64,000 bases of DNA from Bradyrhizobium sp. Ash2021 (GCF_031202265.1 NZ_CP100604.1:6306501-6370500); one strand, 5' to 3'; shown: positions 51,955-60,021, counted from the stretch's first letter. The notes: generated from the letters alone by a model not told the origin. Made by a program: numbers and translations.

Positions 51955-52490
51955 CCATCTTGAGAAAATATTCCGCTTTCGCTGTCGGGCAAATCAGCTG
52001 TAGAAGCTCGCCCCATCCTGTCCCGCAGGAGGGGCGTATCATGATCGTCACGGTCGTTGGGATGGGACGCGGTGGACGCGGCTGCGTCGGGCGCGTGGAC
52101 GTGATCGCAGGGCGGTTCTCCGTGAGCGATCAGGGCGCGCAGACGATCGATGTTGCGGCGTACGGCAAAACCGTGTGGTCCTGGCACCCGTTGCTGGTGT
52201 CAAGTCGGCGGAGGTTTTACGAGCCCGACCGGGCTTTCGCGAAACCTTAATCCGCTGGCGACGGTGACAAGACGAATTCGTCGCCGGGGAGAGCGCGATA
52301 TAAGCCGTAAAACCATTGCGCGGGGAATGCCGGAATGCTCCGACTGTACCTGTATGCTCGTGTGCGTTTCTTCGCACAATTTTGCGCGCGAGACCGCGGG
52401 TGCAGCAAGCACCCGGCATTCCCTGCGCCCTCTGTTTTCTTTGGGCGGAGTTTCTTGCACAGCTTGGGCGCTTCGCGCCGCGAGGTCGTG
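51955..52490. repeat. Long dispersed repeat, family E
   Basis: A composite intergenic element with several dyads (cattgcgcggggaatgccggaatgc...gcattccctgcgc; tgtgcgtttcttcgcaca). In related genomes this sequence is often annotated as short hypothetical proteins on both strands (phrases such as SGIPRAMVLRLI or AYGKTVWSWHPLLVSS), as the open frames here would allow. Their overlap on both strands and lack of ribosome-binding sites argue that they are not genes. With the next repeat it fills the 813-base space before the carbonic anhydrase gene. Confidence 0.6.
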
Positions 52491-52503
52491 AACTCGTGTT
52501 CAC

Positions 52504-52641
52504 CGTCATTGCGAGGAGCGAAGCGACGAAGCAATCCATTCTTTTTTGCTGCGCTATGGATTGCTTCGCTTCGCTCGCAATGACGGTCAGAACCGTAGCG
52601 ACCATTAAAGCGAGTGGATTGCTTCGCTGGCTCGCAATGAC
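52504..52641. repeat. Palindromic repeat, family D, with an extra half
   Basis: ccgtcattgcgaggagcgaagc (52504-52525) pairs with gcttcgctcgcaatgacgg (52569-52588), giving a nearly perfect long hairpin; a further partial arm with ggctcgcaatgac ends at 52641. It is the same family as the fliQ-fliE element at 13293-13414. Confidence 0.75.
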
Positions 52642-52701
52642 ATAAACTTGACGTTGTTTTCGAACTTGCCTTCGCCTTCATTCTCGCCAGGGAGAACCGC
52701 C

Positions 52702-53442
52702 ATGTGCCGACTGTGCGATGCCCGCGACGCCGTTGCGCCCGAGACAACTTCACGACGCCGCTTCCTAACACTCGCCGGCGGAGCCGCCGCCGGTCTTGCT
52801 CTTTCGCCGCCGGCCTCTGCCAAGGAGACGAAGCCGCCGCCGAAGCCGCAGAACGAAATTTCGCCGGAGGCGGCGCTGAAGCGCCTGATGAAGGGCAACG
52901 AACGCTATGTCGAGGGCGTCTCGCGCCGGCACGATTTCACCCATGAGCGGGAAGCGCTGGCCGGCGGCCAAAATCCCTACGCCAGCATTTTGAGCTGCGC
53001 GGATTCGCGCATCGCGCCCGAATACGCCTTTGACAGCGCCCGCGGCGATCTGTTCGTCTGCCGGGTCGCGGGCAATTTCGCCAATGACGACACGGTGGCG
53101 AGCCTGGAATATGCCACCGCCGTGCTCAACTCGCCGCTGATCCTGGTGCTCGGCCACGAAAGTTGCGGCGCGGTGGATGCGACGATCAAGTCACTGAAGG
53201 ACAACACCACCCTGCCCGGTCATCTGCCGTCGCTGGTTGCAGCACTCGCGCCTGCGGTGAAAGCGACCATGGACAAGCCCGGCGACAAGCTTGCCAATGC
53301 CATCCGGCAAAACGTCGTCGACGTCGTCGCAAAGCTCAAATCGGCGACGCCGATTCTCAATGCCGCGGTCGCGGACGGCAAAATCAAGATCGTCGGCGGC
53401 GTCTATCGCCTCGGCGACGGCAAGGTGAAATTGATCGATTGA
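52702..53442 (+). CDS. Exported beta-class carbonic anhydrase (Tat substrate)
   Basis: 246 residues. A twin-arginine signal (TSRRRFLTLAGGAAAGLAL) follows a short cysteine-containing lead MCRLCDARD. The enzyme part has SCADSRIAPEYAFD and GHESCGAVDA, the Cys-Asp-Arg and His-Cys zinc and catalytic sites of beta carbonic anhydrase, and VAGNFANDDTVASLEYA between them. It interconverts carbon dioxide and bicarbonate in the periplasm. Two extra cysteines before the Tat motif are unusual. GGGAGAA precedes the ATG. Confidence 0.9.
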   Translation: MCRLCDARDAVAPETTSRRRFLTLAGGAAAGLALSPPASAKETKPPPKPQNEISPEAALKRLMKGNERYVEGVSRRHDFTHEREALAGGQNPYASILSCADSRIAPEYAFDSARGDLFVCRVAGNFANDDTVASLEYATAVLNSPLILVLGHESCGAVDATIKSLKDNTTLPGHLPSLVAALAPAVKATMDKPGDKLANAIRQNVVDVVAKLKSATPILNAAVADGKIKIVGGVYRLGDGKVKLID

Positions 53443-53458
53443 GAATATCAATCCGCCA

Positions 53459-54277
53459 TCATGCCGGCGTAGCGCGGCGGATCAACGCGCAGAGCCCGGT
53501 CATGCGCGCAATCGGATGCTCGACGAACAGGCGGCAGGAGGCGAGCGCATCCGCGAGCGTGTCGGGCGGCGCGGCAGGCTTCAATTGCGCGGCGAGCATC
53601 TGACCATGGGCATGGCCCAGCGCGCGGGTGGCGTTGGTCAGCGCGAGCAGCCGGCCGTCGGCATGCGGCGGCACCAGTATGGTCCGGACCAGTGCGAGAT
53701 AGGCCGGCCAATAGGCCAGATGGCGGTACATGCTGGCGATCAGCTGCGGTTTTGTGTCTTCGCCAAAGCCGTTCAATTCAGCGACCAGCCGCGCCACCTC
53801 GGGGTCGAGCGCGTCCATCGGCGGCAGTTCGGGTATTTTCACGCCCAACGGTTTTGGCGCGGCGGTTGCCGGTTGCACGGGTTCGGCCGTTTTCGGTTCG
53901 AAGCGCGCCAGCAGCGCCGACAACACCACGAGCGCCAGCGCGTTGGTGTACTGATAGCTGTCCAGCACCTGCCGGATGATGATCTGGTCCGGCGGCAAAA
54001 TGCCGGCGGCGAGCAAGGTATCCTCGGAGAAGCCGGGCAGGTCCGGCAACGCGATCGTGCGCCGGACTGCCTCGGCATGCAGCGGCGCGTCGCCCAGATA
54101 GAGCGGGCGCAGCGTCGACCAGGTCCACGGCAGCGCGCCCGGCATGGTCGCGAGATTGCGCCAGATCAGATTGACGACGCTGGTACCGAGCACCTTTCGG
54201 ATGTCCGAGAAAATTTCAGCGATTTCGCCGGCGGCATCCTCTTCGCGCACCGACGGAACGCTCTCCTGCGCTTTCAT
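53459..54277 (-). CDS. DehI-like (2-haloacid dehalogenase fold) protein
   Basis: 272 residues, helical. IAEIFSDIRKVLGTSVVNLIWRNLATMPGALPWTWSTLRPLY and, in the second half, RLVAELNGFGEDTKPQLIASMYRHLAYWPAYLALVRTILVPP form two similar helical units, as in the pseudo-dimer of group I haloacid dehalogenases (DehI). The catalytic Asp of DehI could not be placed with certainty. The start at 54277 is 8 bases past the stop of the hydratase gene, so they form one operon. The substrate is unknown. Confidence 0.5.
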   Translation of the reverse strand: MKAQESVPSVREEDAAGEIAEIFSDIRKVLGTSVVNLIWRNLATMPGALPWTWSTLRPLYLGDAPLHAEAVRRTIALPDLPGFSEDTLLAAGILPPDQIIIRQVLDSYQYTNALALVVLSALLARFEPKTAEPVQPATAAPKPLGVKIPELPPMDALDPEVARLVAELNGFGEDTKPQLIASMYRHLAYWPAYLALVRTILVPPHADGRLLALTNATRALGHAHGQMLAAQLKPAAPPDTLADALASCRLFVEHPIARMTGLCALIRRATPA

Positions 54278-54285
54278 GCGTTTTC

Positions 54286-55074
54286 TCAATCCCGAAAATC
54301 GGCGGCGACGTTGCCGAGCCCCGACAGCTCTATCACGACGCTGTCGCCGGCGTTGAGCCACACCGTCTTCACCAGGCTTCCGGTGAGCACGATCTGCCCG
54401 GCATGCAAACCGCGGCCATCGGCGGCCAGATGATTGGCGAGCCAGGCGAGTGCGTTGTGCGGATGGCCGAGCACGTCGGCGCCGGTGCCGCGGCCGGCTT
54501 CCTTGCCGTTGATGACGGCGCGGCCGACGACGTTGAGGAGATCAGGCGCGGCCGATCGCGCGACGGGTTGGCCGAGCACGCAGCCGGCGCCGAAGAAATC
54601 ATCCGCCACCAGGGTCGGCGCGCCAATGGTTTCCCATTTGACGTAACGGTCGTCGACGATCTCGATCGCGGGGTGATAGGCCTCGACCGCCTCGTGCACC
54701 CATTCGGCGGTGAACGGCGCTTCCGATGGCGTCAGATCGCGCGCCAGCCGCACCGCGATCTCGCATTCGACGCCGACCTGGATGTAGTCGCCGGCCTTGA
54801 GCTGCGCGCCGCTCTCGTAGACGCCCTTGGCGAACACGCCGCCGCTGCAGGGATGGGGGATGTCGAGATATCGCTGCATCACCGCGCTGGTGCAGCCGAT
54901 CTTGTAGCCGACCATGGCGCCGAACTGCGGCAGCAGCAGGTCGTGGACCGCGCGCTGGATCTGGTAGCCTTCCGCCTCGTCGCGCGGCGCGATGTCAGGC
55001 GGGAGCGAATCGAGCTTCGTCCGCTTGCGGCGGGCGCTCGCGATGACTTTCGCGGCCGCGAGATTGTTGTCCAT
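54286..55074 (-). CDS. FAH-fold 2-keto-4-pentenoate hydratase-like enzyme
   Basis: 262 residues. AEGYQIQRAVHDLL, GYKIGCTSAVMQRYLDIPHPCSGGVF and QVGVECEIAVRLARDL (metal-binding Glu-x-Glu) with EAYHPAIEIVDDRYV are the marks of MhpD/XylJ-type hydratases that add water to 2-hydroxypenta-2,4-dienoate in meta-cleavage pathways. LGHPHNALAWLANHLA and VLTGSLVKTVWLNAGDSVVIELSGLG complete the fold. It is the upstream gene of the DehI-like gene. No ring-cleavage dioxygenase is nearby. Confidence 0.85.
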   Translation of the reverse strand: MDNNLAAAKVIASARRKRTKLDSLPPDIAPRDEAEGYQIQRAVHDLLLPQFGAMVGYKIGCTSAVMQRYLDIPHPCSGGVFAKGVYESGAQLKAGDYIQVGVECEIAVRLARDLTPSEAPFTAEWVHEAVEAYHPAIEIVDDRYVKWETIGAPTLVADDFFGAGCVLGQPVARSAAPDLLNVVGRAVINGKEAGRGTGADVLGHPHNALAWLANHLAADGRGLHAGQIVLTGSLVKTVWLNAGDSVVIELSGLGNVAADFRD

Positions 55075-55100
55075 CAGCGGCAGCCTTCCGTTCTACACAA

Positions 55101-55128
55101 CAAAATGACCGCACGCGGCGGTCACGCC
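55101..55128 (-). terminator. Terminator-like hairpin after dksA
   Basis: On the minus strand gtgaccgcc pairs with gcggtca across a short loop and is followed by ttttgttg. It begins directly after the dksA stop at 55129. Confidence 0.6.
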
Positions 55129-55539
55129 CTACTCGTCCCTGTAAACCTTCTCGCGTTTCTCGTGGCGTTCCTGCGCTTCCACCGACAGCGTTGCGATGGG
55201 GCGGGCTTCCAGCCGCTTCAGCGAGATCGGTTCCCCGGTCTCCTCGCAATAGCCGTAGGTGTTGTCCTCGATGCGCTGCAGCGCGGCGTCGATCTTGGAG
55301 ATCAACTTGCGCTGGCGGTCGCGGGCGCGCAGTTCGATGGCGCGATCGGTTTCGGAAGAGGCGCGATCAGCGAGATCGGGATGATTGACGTTCTCTTCCT
55401 GCAGGGTCTGCAGCGTGATCTTCGATTCCCTCAGGATCTCGTCCTTCCACGCCAGAAGCTTTGCGCGAAAATAATCGCGCTGGCGCTCGTTCATGAAAGG
55501 CTCTTTTTCGGAGGGTCGATAATTCTTCAACTTTTCCAA
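55129..55539 (-). CDS. dksA: RNA polymerase-binding regulator DksA
   Basis: 136 residues if started at the TTG of 55539. The stretch NYRPSEKEPFMNERQRDYFRAKLLAWKDEIL is conserved in alphaproteobacterial DksA, so the ATG at 55494, which starts inside it, is probably internal. The coiled coil (RESKITLQTLQEENVNHPDLADRASSETDRAIELRARDRQRKLISKIDAAL) carries the Asp tip region. The globular end IEDNTYGYCEETGEPISLKRLEARP has only one cysteine of the zinc finger set (Cys in YGYCEE), so it is a zinc-finger-poor form. It acts with ppGpp at promoters. Confidence 0.85.
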   Translation of the reverse strand: MEKLKNYRPSEKEPFMNERQRDYFRAKLLAWKDEILRESKITLQTLQEENVNHPDLADRASSETDRAIELRARDRQRKLISKIDAALQRIEDNTYGYCEETGEPISLKRLEARPIATLSVEAQERHEKREKVYRDE

Positions 55540-55719
55540 GGCCAGCCCATCTTCACGTACAAGGCGGCGGGCAAAAAGGTCCGTCCGCGCGCGCCTTATA
55601 TAGCGGCGGGTTGTGACAGACAATATCGGCCGCTGGGGAAAGGAGGTACCTCCCCATGGCCTTGCACAGACAATCGTCGCCGGCCCGTCCGGGGCGGGCC
55701 GGATCTGGTTCCCGGCGCC

Positions 55720-56331
55720 CTAATAGCCGACCGTAAAGCGCTGGCGGATATGGGCCGGACGCTCGATTTCGTCGGCGAGTGCAACTGCGAAGTCCTCGAA
55801 GGAGATCCAGCTTTTCCCGTCGGCGGCGGTCAAAAGCTGGTTGGTCCCGAGCCGGAACTTGCCGGTCCGCTCGCCTGCGGTGAACACGGCCGAGGGCGAC
55901 AGGAAGGTCCAGTTCAGCTCCTTTTCCTTCCCCAACAGGTCGAGGAAGAGCGCCCCCTTCTCGGCCTCGGCCTTGTACTGGGCCGGAAAGCCCGCCGTCG
56001 TCACCAGCCGGACGCCGGGGGCCACTTCCAGGCTGCCGGCGCCGCCGACGACGAGGTAGCGGCCGACTCTGGAATCGCGGGCAGCTCCGATCAGTTTGGC
56101 CGGGTCGCTATCGAGGAAATGCACCGAACTGATCGCGGCGTCATGCCTGGCCAGAAGCTGGGCAAGGCCGGCCTGGTCCAGCACGTCGCCCTTCTTCGCC
56201 GTGACATTGGCCTGGGCGGCGATCTTTTCGGGGTTACGGGCGATGGCGGTCACGCTGTGGCCACGGCGGGCGAGTTCGGCGGTGATACGCGAACCGGCAT
56301 TGCCGGAGGCGCCGACGACGGCGATTTTCAT
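55720..56331 (-). CDS. NAD(P)-binding atypical SDR (NmrA/YwnB-like)
   Basis: 203 residues. VVGASGNAGSRITAELARRGHSVTAIARNPEKI is the Rossmann nucleotide site. VVGGAGSLEVAPGVRLV and LNWTFLSPSAVFTAGERTG follow, as in NAD(P)H-binding atypical SDRs of the YwnB type. GGAGACC precedes the ATG at 56331. It is divergent from an HxlR regulator, a common pairing in which the regulator responds to electrophiles or redox stress. Confidence 0.85.
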   Translation of the reverse strand: MKIAVVGASGNAGSRITAELARRGHSVTAIARNPEKIAAQANVTAKKGDVLDQAGLAQLLARHDAAISSVHFLDSDPAKLIGAARDSRVGRYLVVGGAGSLEVAPGVRLVTTAGFPAQYKAEAEKGALFLDLLGKEKELNWTFLSPSAVFTAGERTGKFRLGTNQLLTAADGKSWISFEDFAVALADEIERPAHIRQRFTVGY

Positions 56332-56460
56332 GAAGGTCTCCTTGGGGGGTATGGTATCCAATGGAGACTAGATAGCGAAAAGCGTGTAAGTGTTAAGAGA
56401 GCACTTTGGGGTCACCTGATTACGCCGGAGTAACCGCCAAAGAGAACTATCAGGAGAACG

Positions 56461-56838
56461 ATGATGAAAGTCGCCAACGCCTATTCGGCCGATTGCCCGA
56501 CGCGCCAGATCCTGGATCGCGTCGGCGACAAATGGGCGGTGCTGATCCTGCTGCTCGTGCGCGACGAGCCGATGCGCTTCAATGCGCTCCGCCGCGCGAT
56601 CGAGGGCATCTCGCAAAAAATGCTGTCGCAGGTGCTGAAGAGTCTCGAGCGCGACGGACTGATCCGCCGCCGCGCGATCGCGACCGTGCCGGTGACGGTG
56701 GAATATTCGATCACGCCGCTCGGCACCACGCTGGCCGGCGCGGTCGATCCGTTGCGCGACTGGGCGGAAAGCAACCTGAAGGAAGTTTTGAATGCGCAAC
56801 GGCGCTACGACGCACAGCGCAAGCAGGCCGCGGCGTGA
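56461..56838 (+). CDS. HxlR-family transcriptional regulator
   Basis: 125 residues. The N-terminal Cys in SADCPTRQILDRVGDKWAVLILLLV is at the redox-sensing position of HxlR/YodB proteins. The winged helix has RFNALRRAIEGISQKMLSQVLKSLERDGLIRRR and VEYSITPLG. It likely controls the divergent NAD(P)-binding gene and itself through the 129-base space between them; no clear palindrome was picked out there. Confidence 0.9.
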   Translation: MMKVANAYSADCPTRQILDRVGDKWAVLILLLVRDEPMRFNALRRAIEGISQKMLSQVLKSLERDGLIRRRAIATVPVTVEYSITPLGTTLAGAVDPLRDWAESNLKEVLNAQRRYDAQRKQAAA

Positions 56839-56874
56839 GACGATGTGTCGGGAGAGGGCATCTTCCGGCTCTGT

Positions 56875-57006
56875 GGCTTCATCCTTCGAGTCGCGCTGCT
56901 GTCGCAGCGCTCCTCAGAATGAGGTCTGAGACCCTCATGGTAAGGAGCGCGGCAACGCCGCGCGTCTCCGGACGATGCTTCGCATCGCCGGGAGAACCAT
57001 GAGGCC
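56875..57006. repeat. Dispersed palindromic repeat, family F
   Basis: ggcttcatccttcgag ... gctcctcagaatgagg and cctcatggtaaggagcgcggcaacgccgcgc ... accatgaggcc, with inner gatgcttcgcatc. This CTCATxxTxAGGAGC pattern is a well-known repeat type in Rhodopseudomonas and Bradyrhizobium. It lies next to the small inverted-repeat element at 57025. Confidence 0.65.
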
Positions 57007-57024
57007 ATGAAATGCAGGATCGAT

Positions 57025-57181
57025 CTAGCAGTTTGCTGAAAAACTCAGAATAGATGTGACGTTGAGCAACAATCGAATCGAAAAACGGCCGTTTCTTGAA
57101 TCTATCGTGCGTTTCGCGCTCGGTTCTTGAATCAAAGTTGCTCATGGCCTCCATGAAAACTCTTTTTCCGCAAACTGCTAG
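57025..57181. mobile_element. 157-base MITE-like element with terminal inverted repeats
   Basis: The left end ctagcagtttgctgaaaaa (57025-57043) and the reverse complement of the right end ctagcagtttgcggaaaaa (57163-57181) match at 18 of 19 bases. Between them lie 119 bases without a transposase gene. The ends look like those of an insertion sequence, so this is a nonautonomous derivative or a deletion remnant. Both ends start with CTAG, which could be the target site. The right end contains the stop codon of fliX. Confidence 0.75.
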
Positions 57182-57597
57182 ACCTGCCCGGCCTTGGCGA
57201 GTTCGACTTCGACGCGCAGCTCGATCTCGGACAGTACCGCATCGAGGCCGGGATCGCCGGAGGAGGATTTCAGATTGGCGGCGGCATCGCGCAGCCGGTT
57301 GACGGTGGAGGCATTGAGATTGCCGGACAGCAGCCCGAGCTTGAGGTCGTCGAGCACGTCGAGCGCGCCCTTGCCGCGCGCGACCGAGCGCTTGCGGCGT
57401 TCGGTCGGATCCTCGATGCCCTGCAAGGCCAGCAGCCCGTCGAGGCTGGTGGCGGCTTTCGGCGCAGTGGCGGAACGGGTCTCCTCGGGCACGGCCGGCG
57501 CATCCGGCAGCGAAAAGCCGGTCGAACTGGTTCGCCGCGTGTTACTCGCGGGCGATCCAAGCGTGGTGCCGTTCGGTCCGTAGATGCGCATGGTCAT
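57178..57597 (-). CDS. fliX: Flagellar assembly regulator FliX
   Basis: 139 residues. It starts MRIYGPNGTTLG, the FliX signature, and has SLDGLLALQGIEDPTERRKRSVARGKGALDVLDDLKLGLLSGNLNASTVNRLRDAAANLKSSSGDPGLDAVLSEIELRVEVELAKAG in type (split by small variations). In Caulobacter FliX links early basal-body assembly to the sigma-54 activator FlbD. The stop TAG lies in the end of the MITE-like element, so the last residues may have been changed by its insertion. A start at the Met two codons later (57591) is also possible. Confidence 0.9.
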   Translation of the reverse strand: MTMRIYGPNGTTLGSPASNTRRTSSTGFSLPDAPAVPEETRSATAPKAATSLDGLLALQGIEDPTERRKRSVARGKGALDVLDDLKLGLLSGNLNASTVNRLRDAAANLKSSSGDPGLDAVLSEIELRVEVELAKAGQV

Positions 57598-57635
57598 GAT
57601 CCCGCAGGATGGAGTGGCGAGAGCTTCGCCTTGTT

Positions 57636-57654
57636 ATGGTTAATGGCGCGTAAA
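57636..57654. promoter_or_regulatory. CtrA-type site before fliX and flgI
   Basis: atggTTAAtggcgcgTAAA contains the ATGGTTAA octamer and a TTAA-N7-TAAA pair (one mismatch to the full consensus). It lies 39-57 bases upstream of fliX. Confidence 0.5.
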
Positions 57655-57659
57655 CGACC

Positions 57660-57674
57660 CGGCAAAATCTGCCG
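57660..57674. promoter_or_regulatory. Perfect inverted repeat CGGCA-N5-TGCCG before fliX/flgI
   Basis: cggcaaaatctgccg has the same arms and spacing as 14844-14858. A second palindrome ctgccgccaggcggcag overlaps its right side (57669-57685), and a weak sigma-54-like match (GG-N10-GC at 57678-57691) follows. It is a candidate FlbD-type site for the divergent fliX and flgI promoters. Confidence 0.5.
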
Positions 57675-57855
57675 CCAGGCGGCAGTTTCGCGCGTGCTGG
57701 CCAACCGGAGCCAAACCAGCTCGCGACAATTTCCATAAATATATCAATACATTGCCTGCGCGGCGCGACGTGGCACCGATCTCGCATAGTTAATGCTGGA
57801 TCGCCGTCATGGGAGTGTCGCGCGGTCCGCTGGAAGACCCAAAGGGGAGCACAGG

Positions 57856-58980
57856 ATGCCCGGCATCCGTACGGCAAGAGTATTTCGGCTGGCCTGCGCC
57901 GCGCTGTTGGCGCTGGCGCTGTCGGCCATGTCCGCAAGTGCGACCTCGCGGATCAAGGACCTCGCCAATATCGAAGGCGTGCGGCAGAACCAGCTGATTG
58001 GCTACGGCCTCGTCGTCGGCCTCAACGGCACCGGCGACACGCTGAACAACATTCCCTTCACCAAGCAATCGCTGCAGGCGATGCTGGAACGCATGGGCGT
58101 CAACATCCGCGGCGCCACCATCCGCACCGGCAACGTCGCCGCCGTCATGGTCACCGGCAATCTGCCGGCGTTCGGCACCCAGGGCACCCGGATGGACGTC
58201 ACCGTCTCCGCCCTCGGCGATGCCAAAAATCTCATGGGCGGCACCCTGCTCGTCACCCCCCTGCTCGGCGCCGACGGCAACGTCTATGCGGTGGCGCAAG
58301 GCTCGCTTGCGATCGGTGGCTTCCAGGCCGAAGGCGCCGCTGCCAGTGTCACCCGCGGCGTGCCGACGGTCGGCCGCATCGCCAACGGCGCCATCATCGA
58401 ACGCGAGATCGAGTTCGCGCTCAATCGCCTGCCCAATGTGCGGCTGGCGCTGCGCAACGCCGACTTCACCACCGCCAAGCGCATTGCGGCCGCGGTCAAC
58501 GACTATCTCGGCGTCAAGACCGCCGAGCCGATCGATCCCTCCACGGTGCAGCTGGCGATTCCCGCCGAATTCAAGGGCAACGTCGTCGCCTTCCTGACCG
58601 AGATCGAGCAGTTGCAGGTCGAGCCGGATCTCGCCGCCAAGATCGTGATCGACGAACGCTCCGGCATCATCGTGATGGGCCGCGACGTCCGCGTCGCCAC
58701 CGTCGCGGTGGCGCAAGGCAATCTCACCGTGACGATTTCGGAAAGCCCGCAGGTCAGCCAGCCCAATCCGCTGTCGCGGGGCCGAACCGTGGTGACGCCG
58801 CGCAGCAGCGTCAGCGTCTCCGAGGACGGCAAGAAATTGGCGGTCGTGAAAGACGGCGTCTCGCTGCAGCAGCTCGTCGACGGCCTCAATGGCCTCGGCA
58901 TCGGGCCGCGCGACCTGATCGGCATCCTGCAGGCGATCAAGGCCGCCGGCGCGATCCAGGCCGACATCGAGGTGATGTGA
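57856..58980 (+). CDS. flgI: Flagellar P-ring protein FlgI
   Basis: 374 residues from the ATG at 57856 (GGGGAG upstream). A signal peptide ends near SASA. SRIKDLANIEGVRQNQLIGYGLVVGLNGTGD and FTKQSLQAMLERMGVNI are the FlgI start. NLMGGTLLVTPLLGADGNVYAVAQGSL and VVKDGVSLQQLVDGLNGLGIGPRDLIGILQAIKAAGAIQADIEVM complete it. It forms the P ring in the peptidoglycan layer. The stop overlaps the flgJ start by one base (TGATG). Confidence 0.97.
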   Translation: MPGIRTARVFRLACAALLALALSAMSASATSRIKDLANIEGVRQNQLIGYGLVVGLNGTGDTLNNIPFTKQSLQAMLERMGVNIRGATIRTGNVAAVMVTGNLPAFGTQGTRMDVTVSALGDAKNLMGGTLLVTPLLGADGNVYAVAQGSLAIGGFQAEGAAASVTRGVPTVGRIANGAIIEREIEFALNRLPNVRLALRNADFTTAKRIAAAVNDYLGVKTAEPIDPSTVQLAIPAEFKGNVVAFLTEIEQLQVEPDLAAKIVIDERSGIIVMGRDVRVATVAVAQGNLTVTISESPQVSQPNPLSRGRTVVTPRSSVSVSEDGKKLAVVKDGVSLQQLVDGLNGLGIGPRDLIGILQAIKAAGAIQADIEVM

Positions 58981-59342
58981 TGCAGAGCAGCCTGGTCAGC
59001 AGCACCGCCGGCAGCATGCCCGCGAAAGCGGTCATGCCGATGTTCAACGGCCGTGTGGATCCGCAGTTCGCAGAGGCGCTGAGCAAGGTCTCGCCGCAGG
59101 CGCAAGCCAAGGCCAAGGCGACGGCGACCGACTTCGAAGCGATGTTCCTGAATTCGATGTTTTCGCAGATGACCAGCGGCATCAAGGGCGACGGCCCGTT
59201 CGGCGATACGCCGGGCACCGGAGTGTGGCGCTCGATGCTGACGGACGAATATTCGAAATCGTTCGCGAAAGCCGGCGGCGTCGGGATTTCCAACGACGTG
59301 TTCCGCACGCTGATCCTGCAGCAAGCCAACCGCGCCGGCTGA
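58980..59342 (+). CDS. flgJ: Rod-capping protein FlgJ, rod-binding domain only
   Basis: 120 residues. The conserved FlgJ N-terminal domain is seen in KAKATATDFEAMFLNSMFSQMTSGIKGDGPFGDTPGTGVWRSMLTDEYSKSFAKAGGVGISNDVFRTLI. There is no C-terminal muramidase domain, as is usual in alphaproteobacteria, where a separate enzyme opens the peptidoglycan. Start ATG at 58980 shares a base with the flgI stop. Confidence 0.9.
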   Translation: MQSSLVSSTAGSMPAKAVMPMFNGRVDPQFAEALSKVSPQAQAKAKATATDFEAMFLNSMFSQMTSGIKGDGPFGDTPGTGVWRSMLTDEYSKSFAKAGGVGISNDVFRTLILQQANRAG

Positions 59343-59359
59343 TCCAAAGGGAGCCCGAC

Positions 59360-59863
59360 ATGAATCAACGCCCTCAACCAAGGCCGGCCCCCGCACCGAT
59401 TGCGGCGCCGAAGGCTGTGATTTCCACACCCGTCGAGGCCCGCAGGCTTGCTGAAGAGCTGATGGACGTGATGAGCGCGCTGCTCGGCATCATCGAGCGC
59501 GAGACCGAACTGGTCCGCGCCGGCAAGGTGCGCGAGGCGATGATGCTGGCGGAGGAGAAGTCCGGACTGTCACGCCGCTATATGATTGCGCTGGAAAATC
59601 TGAGAACGGGGCAAAACTATCTGGCGCAGGTATCGCCTGAATTGCTGACCGCGCTGCGGCGCCATCACGACACCTTCCGCGCCATGCTGCAGATCAATCT
59701 CACCGTGCTTGCGACCGCGCATGCGGTTTCCGAAGGCATCGTGCGCGGCGTCAACGCCGAGATCCAGCGCCGCAACATCCCCAATACCTACACCGCCGCC
59801 GGACAGCGCGCGACGCCGGGACCGCGCCACATCACGCCGCTGGCGGTCAGCCGTTCGCTCTGA
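59360..59863 (+). CDS. FlgN-like flagellar export chaperone
   Basis: 167 residues. After a Pro/Ala-rich start the body is helical: EARRLAEELMDVMSALLGIIERETELVRAGKVREAMMLAEEKSGLSRRYMIALENL, followed by a second helix pair. This two-helix pattern with the acidic ERE.ELV.AG..E...L.EEK motif fits FlgN-type chaperones of hook-associated proteins. Located 17 bases after flgJ with AGGGAG before the ATG. Equivalent genes follow flgJ in other rhizobia. Confidence 0.65.
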   Translation: MNQRPQPRPAPAPIAAPKAVISTPVEARRLAEELMDVMSALLGIIERETELVRAGKVREAMMLAEEKSGLSRRYMIALENLRTGQNYLAQVSPELLTALRRHHDTFRAMLQINLTVLATAHAVSEGIVRGVNAEIQRRNIPNTYTAAGQRATPGPRHITPLAVSRSL

Positions 59864-60021
59864 TCCAACATTTACATTTTTCATAAAATTCGTGCGCAGG
59901 CGTCAGCGCGGCATTCAGCGCGTTCTCTAACTCCGCGTTGAGAGGTGCCCCGTATAGTTGCGGTCCGAGAGGGGTTGGGATTTGACTCGAGCAAGCTAGT
60001 GCCGTCGCGCTAGGAGGCACC

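Noticed and set aside
52247..52771. Small open frames on both strands in the repeat region
   Set aside because: They fall in repeated palindromic sequence, overlap each other and resemble over-annotated repeat translations.
57678..57691. Sigma-54-like GG-N10-GC before flgI
   Set aside because: Only the core dinucleotides and part of the -12 box match; it overlaps a palindrome, so it was not listed as a promoter.
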